Source of the DNA: an uncultured Psychrobacter sp.
GTDB lineage: Bacteria > Pseudomonadota > Gammaproteobacteria > Pseudomonadales > Moraxellaceae
Direction: 5' to 3'
Assembly (NCBI GenBank): GCA_947501045.1
Contig: CANMUI010000001.1
Location: forward strand, 496,001 to 560,000
Length of the DNA stretch: 64,000 bases
Of the stretch, positions 54,148-63,348 are shown piece after piece. The notes beneath the pieces were generated by a model. That model ran no database searches. It was given only the letters and a program-made list of their open reading frames with translations, and had not been told where the DNA came from. Both the position numbers and the translations under genes were made by a program. The stretch's first letter is position 1, and every line of letters starts with the position of its first letter.

Positions 54148-55104
54148 ATGCAAATATATCTTGCCAATCCACGCGGTTTTTGTGCCGGTGTGGACCGTGC
54201 CATTGCGATTGTCAATGAAGCATTGACACGTTTTGAACCTCCCATTTATGTACGTCATGAAGTCGTGCACAATAAATTTGTCGTCTCAGACTTAGCTAAT
54301 CGCGGTGCGGTGTTCGTCGAGGAGCTGCACGAAGTACCTGATGGCTCTATCGTCATCTTCTCCGCGCACGGGGTCTCAAAAGCGGTCGAGGATGAAGCCA
54401 AACGTCGCGATCTTACCGTCTTTGATGCTACCTGTCCGCTGGTGACGAAAGTGCATATCGAGGTGGCAAAGTTTGCTCAAGACGGTATGGATGCGGTACT
54501 AATCGGTCATGCTGGTCATCCTGAGGTTGAAGGTACGATGGGGCGCTTCAACCGTAAACATGGCGGGCAAATTCATCTGGTCGAAAATGAAACTGATGTC
54601 GATAAATTGAGCGTGCAGAATGATGATCGCCTAGCATTCGTTACCCAAACCACGCTATCAATGGATGATACCGCACGCGTCATTGATGCGCTCAAAGATA
54701 AATTTCCCAGTATTCAGGGGCCGCGCAAAGATGATATCTGCTATGCCACCCAAAACCGTCAAGACGCGGTGAAAGACTTGGCTGGTCGCTGTGAGGTGGT
54801 GTTAGTTGTCGGCTCACCTAACTCTTCAAACTCAAACCGTCTACGCGAATTGGCTGAGCGTATGAGCTGCAAAGCTTACTTGATCGATAATGCTAGCGAG
54901 ATGAAACGTATGTGGTTTGAGGGCGTACAGAATGTCGGTGTCACCGCTGGTGCCTCTGCTCCTGAGATTTTGATTCAAGAAGTGCTACAACAACTGCAAG
55001 ATTGGGGCGGTCAGACACCTAACGAGCTCTCAGGTATCGAAGAAAATGTAACTTTTAGTTTGCCCAAAGCTCTGCGAATTCCGGTTACGCAAGTAGGAAA
55101 ATAG
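54148..55104 (+). CDS. ispH: 4-hydroxy-3-methylbut-2-enyl diphosphate reductase (IspH/LytB)
   Basis: Iron-sulfur enzyme for the last step of the MEP isoprenoid pathway, supplying IPP/DMAPP for undecaprenyl phosphate and quinones. Three cluster-ligand Cys residues are in PRGFCAGVDRAI, FDATCPLVTKVH and DDICYATQNRQ. GHAGHPEVEGTMGR, VTAGASAPE near the C-terminus and ANRLRELAER-type SNSNRLRELAER are present. The ATG at 54148 begins with MQIYLANPRGFC and has agg at 7 nt; an upstream in-frame ATG at 54133 adds only five residues. Confidence 0.97.
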   Translation: MQIYLANPRGFCAGVDRAIAIVNEALTRFEPPIYVRHEVVHNKFVVSDLANRGAVFVEELHEVPDGSIVIFSAHGVSKAVEDEAKRRDLTVFDATCPLVTKVHIEVAKFAQDGMDAVLIGHAGHPEVEGTMGRFNRKHGGQIHLVENETDVDKLSVQNDDRLAFVTQTTLSMDDTARVIDALKDKFPSIQGPRKDDICYATQNRQDAVKDLAGRCEVVLVVGSPNSSNSNRLRELAERMSCKAYLIDNASEMKRMWFEGVQNVGVTAGASAPEILIQEVLQQLQDWGGQTPNELSGIEENVTFSLPKALRIPVTQVGK

Positions 55105-55165
55105 CTACCACGATAAAAGGTGCTCGACAAAAAAATACCAACAATCATAAATATTAAGGATAATT

Positions 55166-55981
55166 ATGGCAGCTTATTACCACCTAATAAAACGTGACCA
55201 GCAAGCAGATGGCGTTTGTGTGGCACACTATCAGTCAACTGAGCATGCACAGGGCGCCTGGAATGCGCATGAGCAACACATGGCACCAGCGACTGGGATA
55301 CTAGCGGCCGAATTAGAGCAATATTTGCCGCAAGATAATATGCGTATTGCTCGCGTTAGTCTTGATATTTTAGGTCTAATCCCGCTTGATGATTTTACCA
55401 TTACTACGCGCTGTATTCGTCCTGGCAGAACCATTGAGCTAATAGAGTCAGTGATGAGCAGCCGGGGCCGTGATTGTATCATTGCGCGTGCTTGGCGATT
55501 GATGACCCAAGATACTAGTGCTATTGCTGGTTTAGAGGACAGCCCAGCCCAGCATAATCCTGAGAATCTGCCCGCTTGGGATGAGATGAAAGGCTGGCCT
55601 GGTGGCTATATTAAGAGCTTGCATTTAGTTGCTGATCCTAACCGGCGTCCAGGACACGGAACAGTATGGCTCACCAACGATTTGGAGATGGTCGCAGACT
55701 CTCCTACCGCCGATGTGGTACGTTTATTAGGTATGGTAGATACCGCTAATGGCGTTGTGCCCAGACTCGGACTTAATGTCTCAGAGTTAGGATGGGTATT
55801 TCCCAATACCGATCTGCAAATTCACATGCATCGTGCACCAAAAGGGCACTGGCTTGGTATCGAAGCGGTGCAGCAATACGGTACTGACGGTATTGGCCTG
55901 ACCAGTGCTATCTTGCACGACGTTCATGGGCCGTTTGGTCGTAGTGAGCAGATCCTTACGATACGTCCTATGCCAAACTAA
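55166..55981 (+). CDS. Thioesterase family protein (double hotdog, TesB-like)
   Basis: A 271-residue protein with two consecutive hotdog-like halves, as in acyl-CoA thioesterase II/'thioesterase family protein'. IARVSLDILGLIPLDDFTITTRCIRPGRTIELIESVMSS in the first half is typical. The second half contains VVRLLGMVDTANGVVPRLG and the C-terminal block GPFGRSEQILTIRP. Expected to hydrolyse acyl-CoA; the chain length cannot be inferred. 61 bp after ispH, likely co-transcribed; Shine-Dalgarno aagga. Confidence 0.8.
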   Translation: MAAYYHLIKRDQQADGVCVAHYQSTEHAQGAWNAHEQHMAPATGILAAELEQYLPQDNMRIARVSLDILGLIPLDDFTITTRCIRPGRTIELIESVMSSRGRDCIIARAWRLMTQDTSAIAGLEDSPAQHNPENLPAWDEMKGWPGGYIKSLHLVADPNRRPGHGTVWLTNDLEMVADSPTADVVRLLGMVDTANGVVPRLGLNVSELGWVFPNTDLQIHMHRAPKGHWLGIEAVQQYGTDGIGLTSAILHDVHGPFGRSEQILTIRPMPN

Positions 55982-56256
55982 GGTAAAGCCATATAAAAGG
56001 TTTTATGATTTTAAAAAATGAAATAAAAGTATGTGTTTAATTTATTATGCTAATGGTAAAGAATAAGGTGTAATGGTTATAGTAGCTTTTAATAGAACCC
56101 TGATTTATACTGAATAAGATATCATTATTCTTAGTATGGAATTAATATTTGATTAGGTTGTAGTGATGGACTTAGTTATTTGAGATGGAATTGAGAAGCA
56201 CTAAATTAAAGGCTTAAAAGGTTTTATTTGCCATTCACTTTTGAAGGAGAAACGAG
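55982..56256. promoter_or_regulatory. Spacer and candidate operator upstream of katA
   Basis: An imperfect palindrome at about 56108-56135 has arms atactgaataa and ttattcttagtat around gatatca (inner gaataa/ttattc match exactly). It lies about 120 bp before the catalase start. It does not obviously match the four-part OxyR consensus, so the regulator is open. Confidence 0.3.
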
Positions 56257-57777
56257 ATGAGCGACAAAAAATGTCCTTATGATAACACCCCGCTTACCAT
56301 GAGTAATGGTGCCCCTGTGGTTGATAACGAGAATAGTAAAACCGCTGGCAAGCGTGGCCCGCTACTAGCAGAAGACTTGTGGCTTAACGAAAAGCTTGCT
56401 GATCTTAACCGCGAGATTATTCCTGAGCGCCGTATGCACGCCAAAGGCTCGGGCGCGTTTGGTACCTTTACCGTGACCAACGACATCACGAAATACACGC
56501 GTGCTGATATCTTTAGCGAAGTGGGTAAGCAGACCCAAATGTTTGCCCGCTTTAGTACCGTAGCAGGCGAGCGCGGAGCTGCCGATGCTGAGCGTGATAT
56601 TCGCGGCTTTGCGCTTAAGTTCTATACCAATCAAGGTATTTGGGACTTAGTGGGTAATAATACGCCCGTATTCTTCGTCCGTGATCCGCGTAAGTTCCCT
56701 GATTTGAATAAAGCCGTTAAGCGTGACCCGCGTACCAATATGCGTTCGGCGACCAATAACTGGGATTTTTGGACGTTATTGCCAGAATCCTTGCATCAGG
56801 TCACGATCACTATGAGCGAGCGTGGTATTCCAGCCTCTTATAGACACATGCACGGCTTTGGCTCGCACACTTATAGCTTTATTAATAATGACAATGAGCG
56901 TTTTTGGGTCAAATTCCACTTCGTTACCCAGCAAGGTATCAAAAACTTAACCGATGCTGAAGCGGCTGAGATCATCGCTAGCAATCGTGAAAGCCATCAA
57001 GAAGATCTGCTCAATGCCATTGATAATGGCGACTTTCCCAAGTGGAAAATGTATGTACAGATTATGCCAGAAGAAGAGGCGGATCAAGTACCCTATCATC
57101 CGTTTGACTTGAGTAAAGTGTGGCCAAAAGGCGACTATCCGCTGATCGAAGTCGGCGAGTTTGAGCTTAATAGAAACGCGGAAAACTATTTCTTAGATGT
57201 TGAGCAAGCGGCCTTTGCACCAAATAATTTGGTGCCAGGCATCAGTGCTTCACCAGATAAAATGCTACAAGCACGTCTGTTCAGCTATGCTGATGCCCAG
57301 CGCTACCGCGTCGGGGTCAATCATAAGCAGATTCCGGTGAATAAACCCACTTGTCCTGTGACCAGTAACCACCGTGATGGTCAGGTACGCGTTGATGACA
57401 ACTACGGCGGCCGTCCGCACTATACGCCAAATAGCTTTGAGCAGTGGCAAGAACAGCCGCAGTACGCTGAGCCGCCCCTCAAGATCGACGGTTATGCTGA
57501 TCACTATGACTTCCGTGAAGACGATAATGACTACTTTAGTCAGCCTCGTGCGCTCTTTAACCTGATGAATGATGAGCAAAAGCAGGCGCTGTTTGATAAT
57601 ACGGCAAGAGCGATGGGTGATGCGTTAGACTTTATCAAGTATCGTCATATTCGTAACTGTCATTGGTGTGATCCGGCTTACGGCGCAGGGGTTGCTAAAG
57701 CGCTAGGATTGAGCGTTGAAGATGCGCTGGCCGCTCGTGATACCGATCCTGCTCGTGATTTGCCTAGCTGTTTGTAG
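56257..57777 (+). CDS. katA: Monofunctional haem catalase (clade 3 type)
   Basis: Decomposes hydrogen peroxide. The active-site His is in ERRMHAKGSGAFG (about residue 61), the distal Asn in VGNNTPVFFVRD, and the proximal haem Tyr in RLFSYADAQRYRVG. The length of 506 and the C-terminus ending shortly after CHWCDPAYGAGVAKAL fit small-subunit clade 3 catalases. Strong Shine-Dalgarno (aaggag) upstream, single gene with a terminator. Confidence 0.97.
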   Translation: MSDKKCPYDNTPLTMSNGAPVVDNENSKTAGKRGPLLAEDLWLNEKLADLNREIIPERRMHAKGSGAFGTFTVTNDITKYTRADIFSEVGKQTQMFARFSTVAGERGAADAERDIRGFALKFYTNQGIWDLVGNNTPVFFVRDPRKFPDLNKAVKRDPRTNMRSATNNWDFWTLLPESLHQVTITMSERGIPASYRHMHGFGSHTYSFINNDNERFWVKFHFVTQQGIKNLTDAEAAEIIASNRESHQEDLLNAIDNGDFPKWKMYVQIMPEEEADQVPYHPFDLSKVWPKGDYPLIEVGEFELNRNAENYFLDVEQAAFAPNNLVPGISASPDKMLQARLFSYADAQRYRVGVNHKQIPVNKPTCPVTSNHRDGQVRVDDNYGGRPHYTPNSFEQWQEQPQYAEPPLKIDGYADHYDFREDDNDYFSQPRALFNLMNDEQKQALFDNTARAMGDALDFIKYRHIRNCHWCDPAYGAGVAKALGLSVEDALAARDTDPARDLPSCL

Positions 57778-57815
57778 TTAATGATGGTCTGTAGTTAATA
57801 ATTAATATAAAAGCA

Positions 57816-57851
57816 AAGCGCCGCTCAAGGAAACTTGGGCGGTGCTTTTTT
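57816..57851 (+). terminator. Rho-independent terminator of katA
   Basis: 14-bp stem (two G-U pairs) formed by 57816-57829 and 57834-57847, with a gaaa loop, followed by T run. Confidence 0.9.
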
Positions 57852-57880
57852 GTTTAAGCACGGTTTTTAACTTACTCATG

Positions 57881-57909
57881 CTTGAAAAATCCCTTAGTGA
57901 CCCTATTAG
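57881..57909 (+). promoter_or_regulatory. Candidate sigma-32 promoter of htpG
   Basis: A perfect RpoH -35 element cttgaaa (57881-57887) is followed after 13 bp by ccctatt (57901-57907), close to the -10 element CCCCATNT. It lies about 95 bp before the htpG start. Confidence 0.55.
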
Positions 57910-58001
57910 TATAGACAGTCCAGTACTAACCTAAGGTCAATATTAAAGCGGACACCAATATACTAAACCATGAATTTTAATATAAATTAAAGGAGTTTTT
58001 T

Positions 58002-60032
58002 ATGAGCAAAGACAGTCAAGCCGATAATCAAAACGTCGGTAGCCAAAGCGTTGACGAACAAAGTGTTGATGACCAAAACCCGAATAAAGAGGTAAAAAAA
58101 CATAGTTTTGAAGCTGAAGTCGCACAATTGCTGCACTTAGTGACCCACTCACTATACTCTAACGCTGATATTTTTGTGCGTGAGCTGGTTTCAAACGCCT
58201 CTGACGCTTGTGATAAATTGCGCTTTGAAGCCACCAATGACGATAGCCTGTATGAGAATGACGGCGAGCTGCGTATTCGCATTGCTGTCGACGAGGACGC
58301 CAAAACCATTACCTTTATCGATAACGGTATCGGCATGAATGAAGCCGATGCGATTGAAAATTTGGGTACGATTGCCAAATCTGGTACTAAAGCATTTTTG
58401 GATAAATTATCTGAGTCACAAAAACAAGACGGTCAGCTGATTGGTCAGTTCGGGGTCGGTTTTTACTCAGGATTCATCGTTGCAGATACTATTAGCGTTG
58501 AATCACGTAAAGCGGGCGACCCTAAAGATAAAGGCGTACGCTGGGTATCTGATGGTAGTGGTAGCTTCACGGTTGAGACCATTAATAAAGATACGCGCGG
58601 TACCAGCATTACTTTGCATCTAAAAGAAGAATATACGGATGGCGAAGATAACTATTTAGACCGCGCTAGAATCAAGCGTTTGGTCAATAAATACTCAGAC
58701 CATATCAGCTTGCCTATTCAGATGCGTAAAGAAGTTTGGCAAGAAGACGTCGTTGACGAAGAAGAGAACTCTGACGATTCTGAAAACAGTGCAGCGCCAA
58801 GTGGCGAGATGGTGCTAACCGATGAGTGGGAAACTATCAATAAAGCCAGCGCGCTCTGGACTCGCTCAGCCTCTGAAATTGACGATGAGGAGTACGTTGA
58901 TTTTTATAAAAACATCACTTATGACTTCGATGAGCCACTGACTTGGACGCACAACCGCGTAGAAGGACGCGTACAGTATACCCAGCTTTTATACATTCCC
59001 AAAAAAGCACCCATGGATCTGTACACCCGTGAGCAGCAACATGGGCTCAAGCTCTATGTCAAGCGTGTATTCATCATGGATGACGCTGAGCAGCTACTGC
59101 CAATGTATCTACGATTCGTCAAAGGGGTGATTGATTCTGCTGATTTGCCATTGAACGTCAGCCGTGAGCTCTTGCAAGAATCGCGTGATGTCAAATCTAT
59201 CCGTGAAGGTAACGCGCGCCGTACTTTAACTATGCTGGCAAGCCTTGCCAATAGCGAGGATAGCGACAAGCAAGACAAATTTGCCCAGTTCTATAGTGAG
59301 TTTGGCGATGTCATCAAAGAAGGTCTTGGCGAGGACATGGGCAACCAAGAGCGCATTGCTAAATTGCTGCGCTATGCCACCAGCACTAATGATAAGGTTG
59401 AAACCAGCTTCGAAGATTATAAAGGCCGGATGCAGGATGGACAAAAGGCCATTTACTATCTAACGGCTGATAACCTTGCCGCTGCCAAAAACAGCCCGCA
59501 GCTTGAGCTGTTCAAAAAGAAGGGTATTGAAGTTATACTAATGACCAGCCGTGTCGATGAGTGGGCCATGAACTTCTTAACCCAGTTTGATGGTACGCCG
59601 CTACAAAATATCGCTAAAGGTGCGGTAGATTTAGGCGACTTGCAAGACGAAGAAGAAAAAGCTGAAGCTTCAAAGGCTGAGGAAGCCATGAAACCGGTGG
59701 TTGATAAGCTTAAAACTGCACTTGGTGGTCGTGCCAAAGATGTACGAGTATCTAACCGTCTGGTCGATAGTCCAGCGATACTCGTGACGCCAGAGGGTGA
59801 GCTGTCGCCGCAAATGATTCAGATGCTCAAGCAAATGGGCCAAGAAGTGCCGGACACGCAGCCTATCTTAGAAGTCAACCCTGATCATCCACTAATTAAA
59901 AAGCTGGATGGTAATGAGCAGTTTAACGATTTGGCGCAAGTGATTTTTGATCAAGCGCTGCTGGCAGACGGTGGTCAGCTTGAGGATCCTGCAGCTTATC
60001 TTAAGCGCGTTAACGAGCTATTGATGCGTTAA
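58002..60032 (+). CDS. htpG: Chaperone protein HtpG (Hsp90)
   Basis: Bacterial Hsp90. The GHKL ATPase motifs are intact: ELVSNASDACDKLR, TFIDNGIGMNEADAIENLGTIAKSGT, LIGQFGVGFYSGFIVA and the middle-domain SADLPLNVSRELLQES with its catalytic Arg. The length of 676 exceeds E. coli HtpG (624). Part of the excess is an N-terminal tail of about 35 residues rich in Gln, Ser and Asp, part an acidic insertion (EEENSDDSENSAAPSGE) in the middle. Strong Shine-Dalgarno (aaaggag) precedes the ATG; a heat-shock-type promoter candidate lies upstream. Confidence 0.97.
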   Translation: MSKDSQADNQNVGSQSVDEQSVDDQNPNKEVKKHSFEAEVAQLLHLVTHSLYSNADIFVRELVSNASDACDKLRFEATNDDSLYENDGELRIRIAVDEDAKTITFIDNGIGMNEADAIENLGTIAKSGTKAFLDKLSESQKQDGQLIGQFGVGFYSGFIVADTISVESRKAGDPKDKGVRWVSDGSGSFTVETINKDTRGTSITLHLKEEYTDGEDNYLDRARIKRLVNKYSDHISLPIQMRKEVWQEDVVDEEENSDDSENSAAPSGEMVLTDEWETINKASALWTRSASEIDDEEYVDFYKNITYDFDEPLTWTHNRVEGRVQYTQLLYIPKKAPMDLYTREQQHGLKLYVKRVFIMDDAEQLLPMYLRFVKGVIDSADLPLNVSRELLQESRDVKSIREGNARRTLTMLASLANSEDSDKQDKFAQFYSEFGDVIKEGLGEDMGNQERIAKLLRYATSTNDKVETSFEDYKGRMQDGQKAIYYLTADNLAAAKNSPQLELFKKKGIEVILMTSRVDEWAMNFLTQFDGTPLQNIAKGAVDLGDLQDEEEKAEASKAEEAMKPVVDKLKTALGGRAKDVRVSNRLVDSPAILVTPEGELSPQMIQMLKQMGQEVPDTQPILEVNPDHPLIKKLDGNEQFNDLAQVIFDQALLADGGQLEDPAAYLKRVNELLMR

Positions 60033-60341
60033 TACTATAGGTTTTTAATTAAAAAGGGGTCTTAAAAAATTAAGGCCTCTTTTTTTGTAGTTATCAGCTG
60101 ATTTTTATCATAGTTACAATATTCCATTACTAATGAGGTCAAACTAATAACATCTAGATAAATGCTAACGAGTTTTTATAAAGTGAGTTTTTACAAATCA
60201 GCCTTATCGTCTTAGCTGACAATCCGTTACAATCGCGATATATTAGCTAGCTAAACTATTAAGCTACGTAAACGGTATAAATTATAAGTCGTCAATTTAT
60301 AACGATACCTATTTTTCTCGACCGGATAGAGGTCTAAGTCT
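60033..60341. other. Spacer between htpG and the C13 peptidase gene
   Basis: 309 bp AT-rich gap containing the htpG terminator; nothing else was recognised apart from the ribosome site (gaggt) before the TTG start at 60342. Confidence 0.5.
60051..60087 (+). terminator. Rho-independent terminator of htpG
   Basis: Stem between aaaaaggggtctta and taaggcctcttttt (two G-U pairs), short A/T loop, followed by a T run just after the stop codon. Confidence 0.88.
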
Positions 60342-61763
60342 TTGTCACTTTCGTCGCCAAAAACTATCTCCCTTCAGCGCTTCTCCTTGAATTTTGCTGC
60401 CAATATTATAGCCACTCTATGGATGCTAGTAGGGTCAACGCGCGCTTTTTCTTGGGTAAAACCTACCTTTTTCCAGTTTGCCCTGTTTGCAACACTGGCG
60501 CTTGGCAGTAATGTGCTATTTTCATGGTTAGTGGCTACGAGCGGTAGTGTTTTTAATGAACAAGGGCTGGTTAGCTATTTGATATGGCCAGTAATTATTT
60601 TGCTTGCTGGTATTATCCTTGCTCGGCGCTCGGGCAATCAGATGCTGGTGTTTGTACCCGTAGTACTGTGGCTAGTTGCTGATACCCTAGCGGCTTTACT
60701 GCAAAGTATTGTGCAGCTTTTAGGCAATCATGGCTGGCTACCTGGGTGGAGCTATTCGTTTTTACCTATTCTGTTTTTAGTATTGTTCTTATGGCAAACG
60801 CTAGCTTTATTATGGATTTTTGCGCGAAGGCAGCGCACCCCCTGGTGGGAGCGCATTATTGTTTTAATTGGCGCAGTAGCTTTACTGACCATCTGGCAAC
60901 GTAACGTCGCCGATCAGCCTATTTTTAAGCAAATCCCAATAGAGGCGACGCTTGAGGAGGCTGCGCTGTACGAACAGCCGCGTTTATTGCAGCAAGCGCT
61001 AAGCAGTATCGACCCAAGCGTATTGGGGGAGACGGACTGGTATTTTATGGGGGTGGCCGGGTTTTCTGATCAAGACGTCTTTCGCTCTGAGATCAATAAA
61101 GTACGCGAGCTGTTTGATGTACGCTTTGGTACCAGCGGTAACTCTTTATCTTTGATTAATAATACTTATAGCTGGCTTGATGAACCCATAGCGACCAAAA
61201 CCAGTATTTTAGAAGGCCTGAAAAAAATCGGTGAGCAGATGAACGCTGATGAGGACGTATTATTGCTCACTCTATCCTCACATGGCAACGAGGATATTAT
61301 TCAGTTGTACAATCCGCCACTTATGATGGATAACTTAGATGCCACATGGTTACGTGAGGCTTTAGATGCTTCAGGTATTCGCTGGCGGGTTATTGTGGTT
61401 TCTGCGTGTTATTCAGGCTCGTTTATCGATGAGCTATCCTCGCCAACGACAGTAGTTATCACTGCCTCAGCTGCTGATAAAATGTCGTTTGGCTGTACCA
61501 ACACAGCCGAGATGACTTATTTCGGTCAGGCGTTTTTTGCAGAGAGTCTGCGTGAGAATAATAGCTTTGCTGCCGCCTTTAAAGATGCTCGTTTGCGCGT
61601 CAGGCAGCGCGAAGACTCAATGGGCTTTGAGTCCTCTGATCCGCAAATGGCTATCGGTAGCCTTATGGAAACCGCGTTGCCTGCTTTTGAGCAAGCTTTA
61701 TTCGATAAAAATGGTTCTACAACCATGAGCATTACTGATAATAATACCCCTGTTACCAATTGA
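60342..61763 (+). CDS. Membrane-anchored C13 (legumain/caspase-fold) peptidase
   Basis: Five or so hydrophobic helices occupy residues 20-185. They precede a soluble domain of the peptidase C13 family, the caspase-hemoglobinase fold of legumain and GPI transamidase. The catalytic His is His314 in LLLTLSSHGNED and the catalytic Cys is Cys356 in VVSACYSGSF, the expected His-Gly ... Cys-Tyr-Ser-Gly arrangement. EQPRLLQQALSSIDP and WYFMGVAGFSDQDVFRSEI are the family's N-terminal strands. Translation starts at a TTG with gaggt 9 nt upstream; the next Met is inside the first helix. A C13 protease with a membrane domain is known in several proteobacteria but its substrate is not. Confidence 0.85.
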   Translation: MSLSSPKTISLQRFSLNFAANIIATLWMLVGSTRAFSWVKPTFFQFALFATLALGSNVLFSWLVATSGSVFNEQGLVSYLIWPVIILLAGIILARRSGNQMLVFVPVVLWLVADTLAALLQSIVQLLGNHGWLPGWSYSFLPILFLVLFLWQTLALLWIFARRQRTPWWERIIVLIGAVALLTIWQRNVADQPIFKQIPIEATLEEAALYEQPRLLQQALSSIDPSVLGETDWYFMGVAGFSDQDVFRSEINKVRELFDVRFGTSGNSLSLINNTYSWLDEPIATKTSILEGLKKIGEQMNADEDVLLLTLSSHGNEDIIQLYNPPLMMDNLDATWLREALDASGIRWRVIVVSACYSGSFIDELSSPTTVVITASAADKMSFGCTNTAEMTYFGQAFFAESLRENNSFAAAFKDARLRVRQREDSMGFESSDPQMAIGSLMETALPAFEQALFDKNGSTTMSITDNNTPVTN

Positions 61764-61869
61764 TGTTGCTACTCTTTGTATAATATCCGATAGTGAGTAC
61801 GAGGCTCATTAAAACATACCTTATATTTTTATAAATTACGACTTGTTTTGATTAATTAAGAGGTTATTT

Positions 61870-62769
61870 ATGAACACTACTTACAATCACAACTTATCTG
61901 CCAATACTCAACTCACTCAAGAGAGTGCCAATCGCTGCTTTGATGGCGAGCAACATTATTATAGTCATCAGTCGACATCCACTAAAACAATGATGACCTT
62001 TAGTATCTACTTGCCAGATGAGGCACTAGCAGGTAAGCGCTGTCCGGCGATTTTATACTTGTCAGGTCTAACTTGTAATGCAGACAATGTCACCCATAAA
62101 GCGCATTTTCAAAAAAAGTGTAGTGAGCTTGGCATGATCTTTATTGCCCCTGATACCTCACCTCGTAGCGACGAAGATGCTGGACTTGAGGTGCCTAATG
62201 ACGATCGTTATTTCGTTGGTCAAGGGGCCAGCTACTATGTTGACGCTACTCGCGAGCCGTGGTCAGAGCATTTTAATATGCAAACCTATATCGTTGATGA
62301 ATTGTATGACTTACTACGCTCAGAGTTTGCTATTAGCAGTATCGGTATCATGGGCCACTCAATGGGTGGACACGGAGCACTATTACTAGGCTTCAAATTC
62401 CCCAGTAAATTCGTCAGTGTCTCAGCACTATCACCTGTGTGCGCCGCCAGCGAGTCAGCTTGGGGAGAGGCCGCTTATACCGAATACTTTGGCGAGGATA
62501 AGTCGTTATGGGCGCAAGCGGATGCCGCACAAATGATTGAGAAGGTAGGGCGCCAGTATGCCAGTATTTTGGTTGATCAAGGCGCAGCGGATAACTTCTT
62601 GGCAGAAGGGCAGCTACAAACTCCTAAACTACAAGAGGCTTGTCAAAAAGCCAAACAACCATTAACGTTACGCTATCAGGCAGGTCATGATCACAGCTAT
62701 TATTTTATTCAAACGGTAATTAACGATCATATCTTTCACCACTGTAAAGCGGCAGACTTGTCCAACTAA
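61870..62769 (+). CDS. fghA: S-formylglutathione hydrolase
   Basis: Serine hydrolase converting S-formylglutathione to formate and glutathione, the second step of formaldehyde detoxification. Nucleophile elbow GHSMGGHGALLLG, oxyanion region LSGLTCNADN, the HKAHFQKKCSELGMIFIAPDTSPR block, Asp in DQGAADNFL and the catalytic His in GHDHSYYFI. Length 299 is about 20 above E. coli FrmB (277) owing to an N-terminal extension. No glutathione-dependent formaldehyde dehydrogenase gene (frmA) is adjacent. Confidence 0.95.
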   Translation: MNTTYNHNLSANTQLTQESANRCFDGEQHYYSHQSTSTKTMMTFSIYLPDEALAGKRCPAILYLSGLTCNADNVTHKAHFQKKCSELGMIFIAPDTSPRSDEDAGLEVPNDDRYFVGQGASYYVDATREPWSEHFNMQTYIVDELYDLLRSEFAISSIGIMGHSMGGHGALLLGFKFPSKFVSVSALSPVCAASESAWGEAAYTEYFGEDKSLWAQADAAQMIEKVGRQYASILVDQGAADNFLAEGQLQTPKLQEACQKAKQPLTLRYQAGHDHSYYFIQTVINDHIFHHCKAADLSN

Positions 62770-62834
62770 TATTATTTATTAGCAGTCGGAAAAAATAGTA
62801 GCCAAATGTAGCAATGATTAAGGTATAAAACATT

Positions 62835-63266
62835 ATGACAGATTCTCAAAAAAAATCAGTGGATAGCTCAGAGCAGAGTAGTGCTGAGTCATCATTGGCG
62901 ACTATGCAAGCTGATATAGAAAAAGCGTTACAAGACAAACAGCAAGCTAAAACTTTAAAAGAAGAATCACATTTAACTGACGCTGGTACGAATCAATCAA
63001 ACCTACAAGACAGTAGGGTACTTGATGAGGCAGAAACCTCGCGCGTAATAGAGATGGCATGGGAAGATAGAACCCCTTTTTCAGCTATTGAGCACAGTTA
63101 TGGGCTGAGCGAAGATGAGGTTATCAAGCTGATGCGGCAAAAATTAAAACCTTCCTCTTTTCGCATGTGGCGCAAGCGTGTGACGGGTCGCGATACCAAA
63201 CATCAGGCCAAACGCTCTTTTGAAGTTGGCCGTGCTTATTGTAAAACACAATACAAGCCGCGCTAG
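62835..63266 (+). CDS. TIGR03643 family protein
   Basis: A 143-residue protein whose C-terminal 70 residues follow the TIGR03643 pattern: VIEMAWEDRTPFSAIEHSYGLSEDEVIKLMRQKLKPSSFRMWRKRVTGR. The first 65 residues are charged and low-complexity (Gln/Ser/Lys/Glu-rich). A helix-turn-helix-like segment (FSAIEHSYGLSEDEVIKLMR) suggests nucleic acid binding, but the family is uncharacterised. Followed 83 bp later by rpe. Confidence 0.85.
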   Translation: MTDSQKKSVDSSEQSSAESSLATMQADIEKALQDKQQAKTLKEESHLTDAGTNQSNLQDSRVLDEAETSRVIEMAWEDRTPFSAIEHSYGLSEDEVIKLMRQKLKPSSFRMWRKRVTGRDTKHQAKRSFEVGRAYCKTQYKPR

Positions 63267-63348
63267 TTTTATAGTTGATTCACTTTAAAACCGATGCAGT
63301 GATGACTATAAAACTCGTTATAACTCACTATAAAAAGGTAGCTCTACC

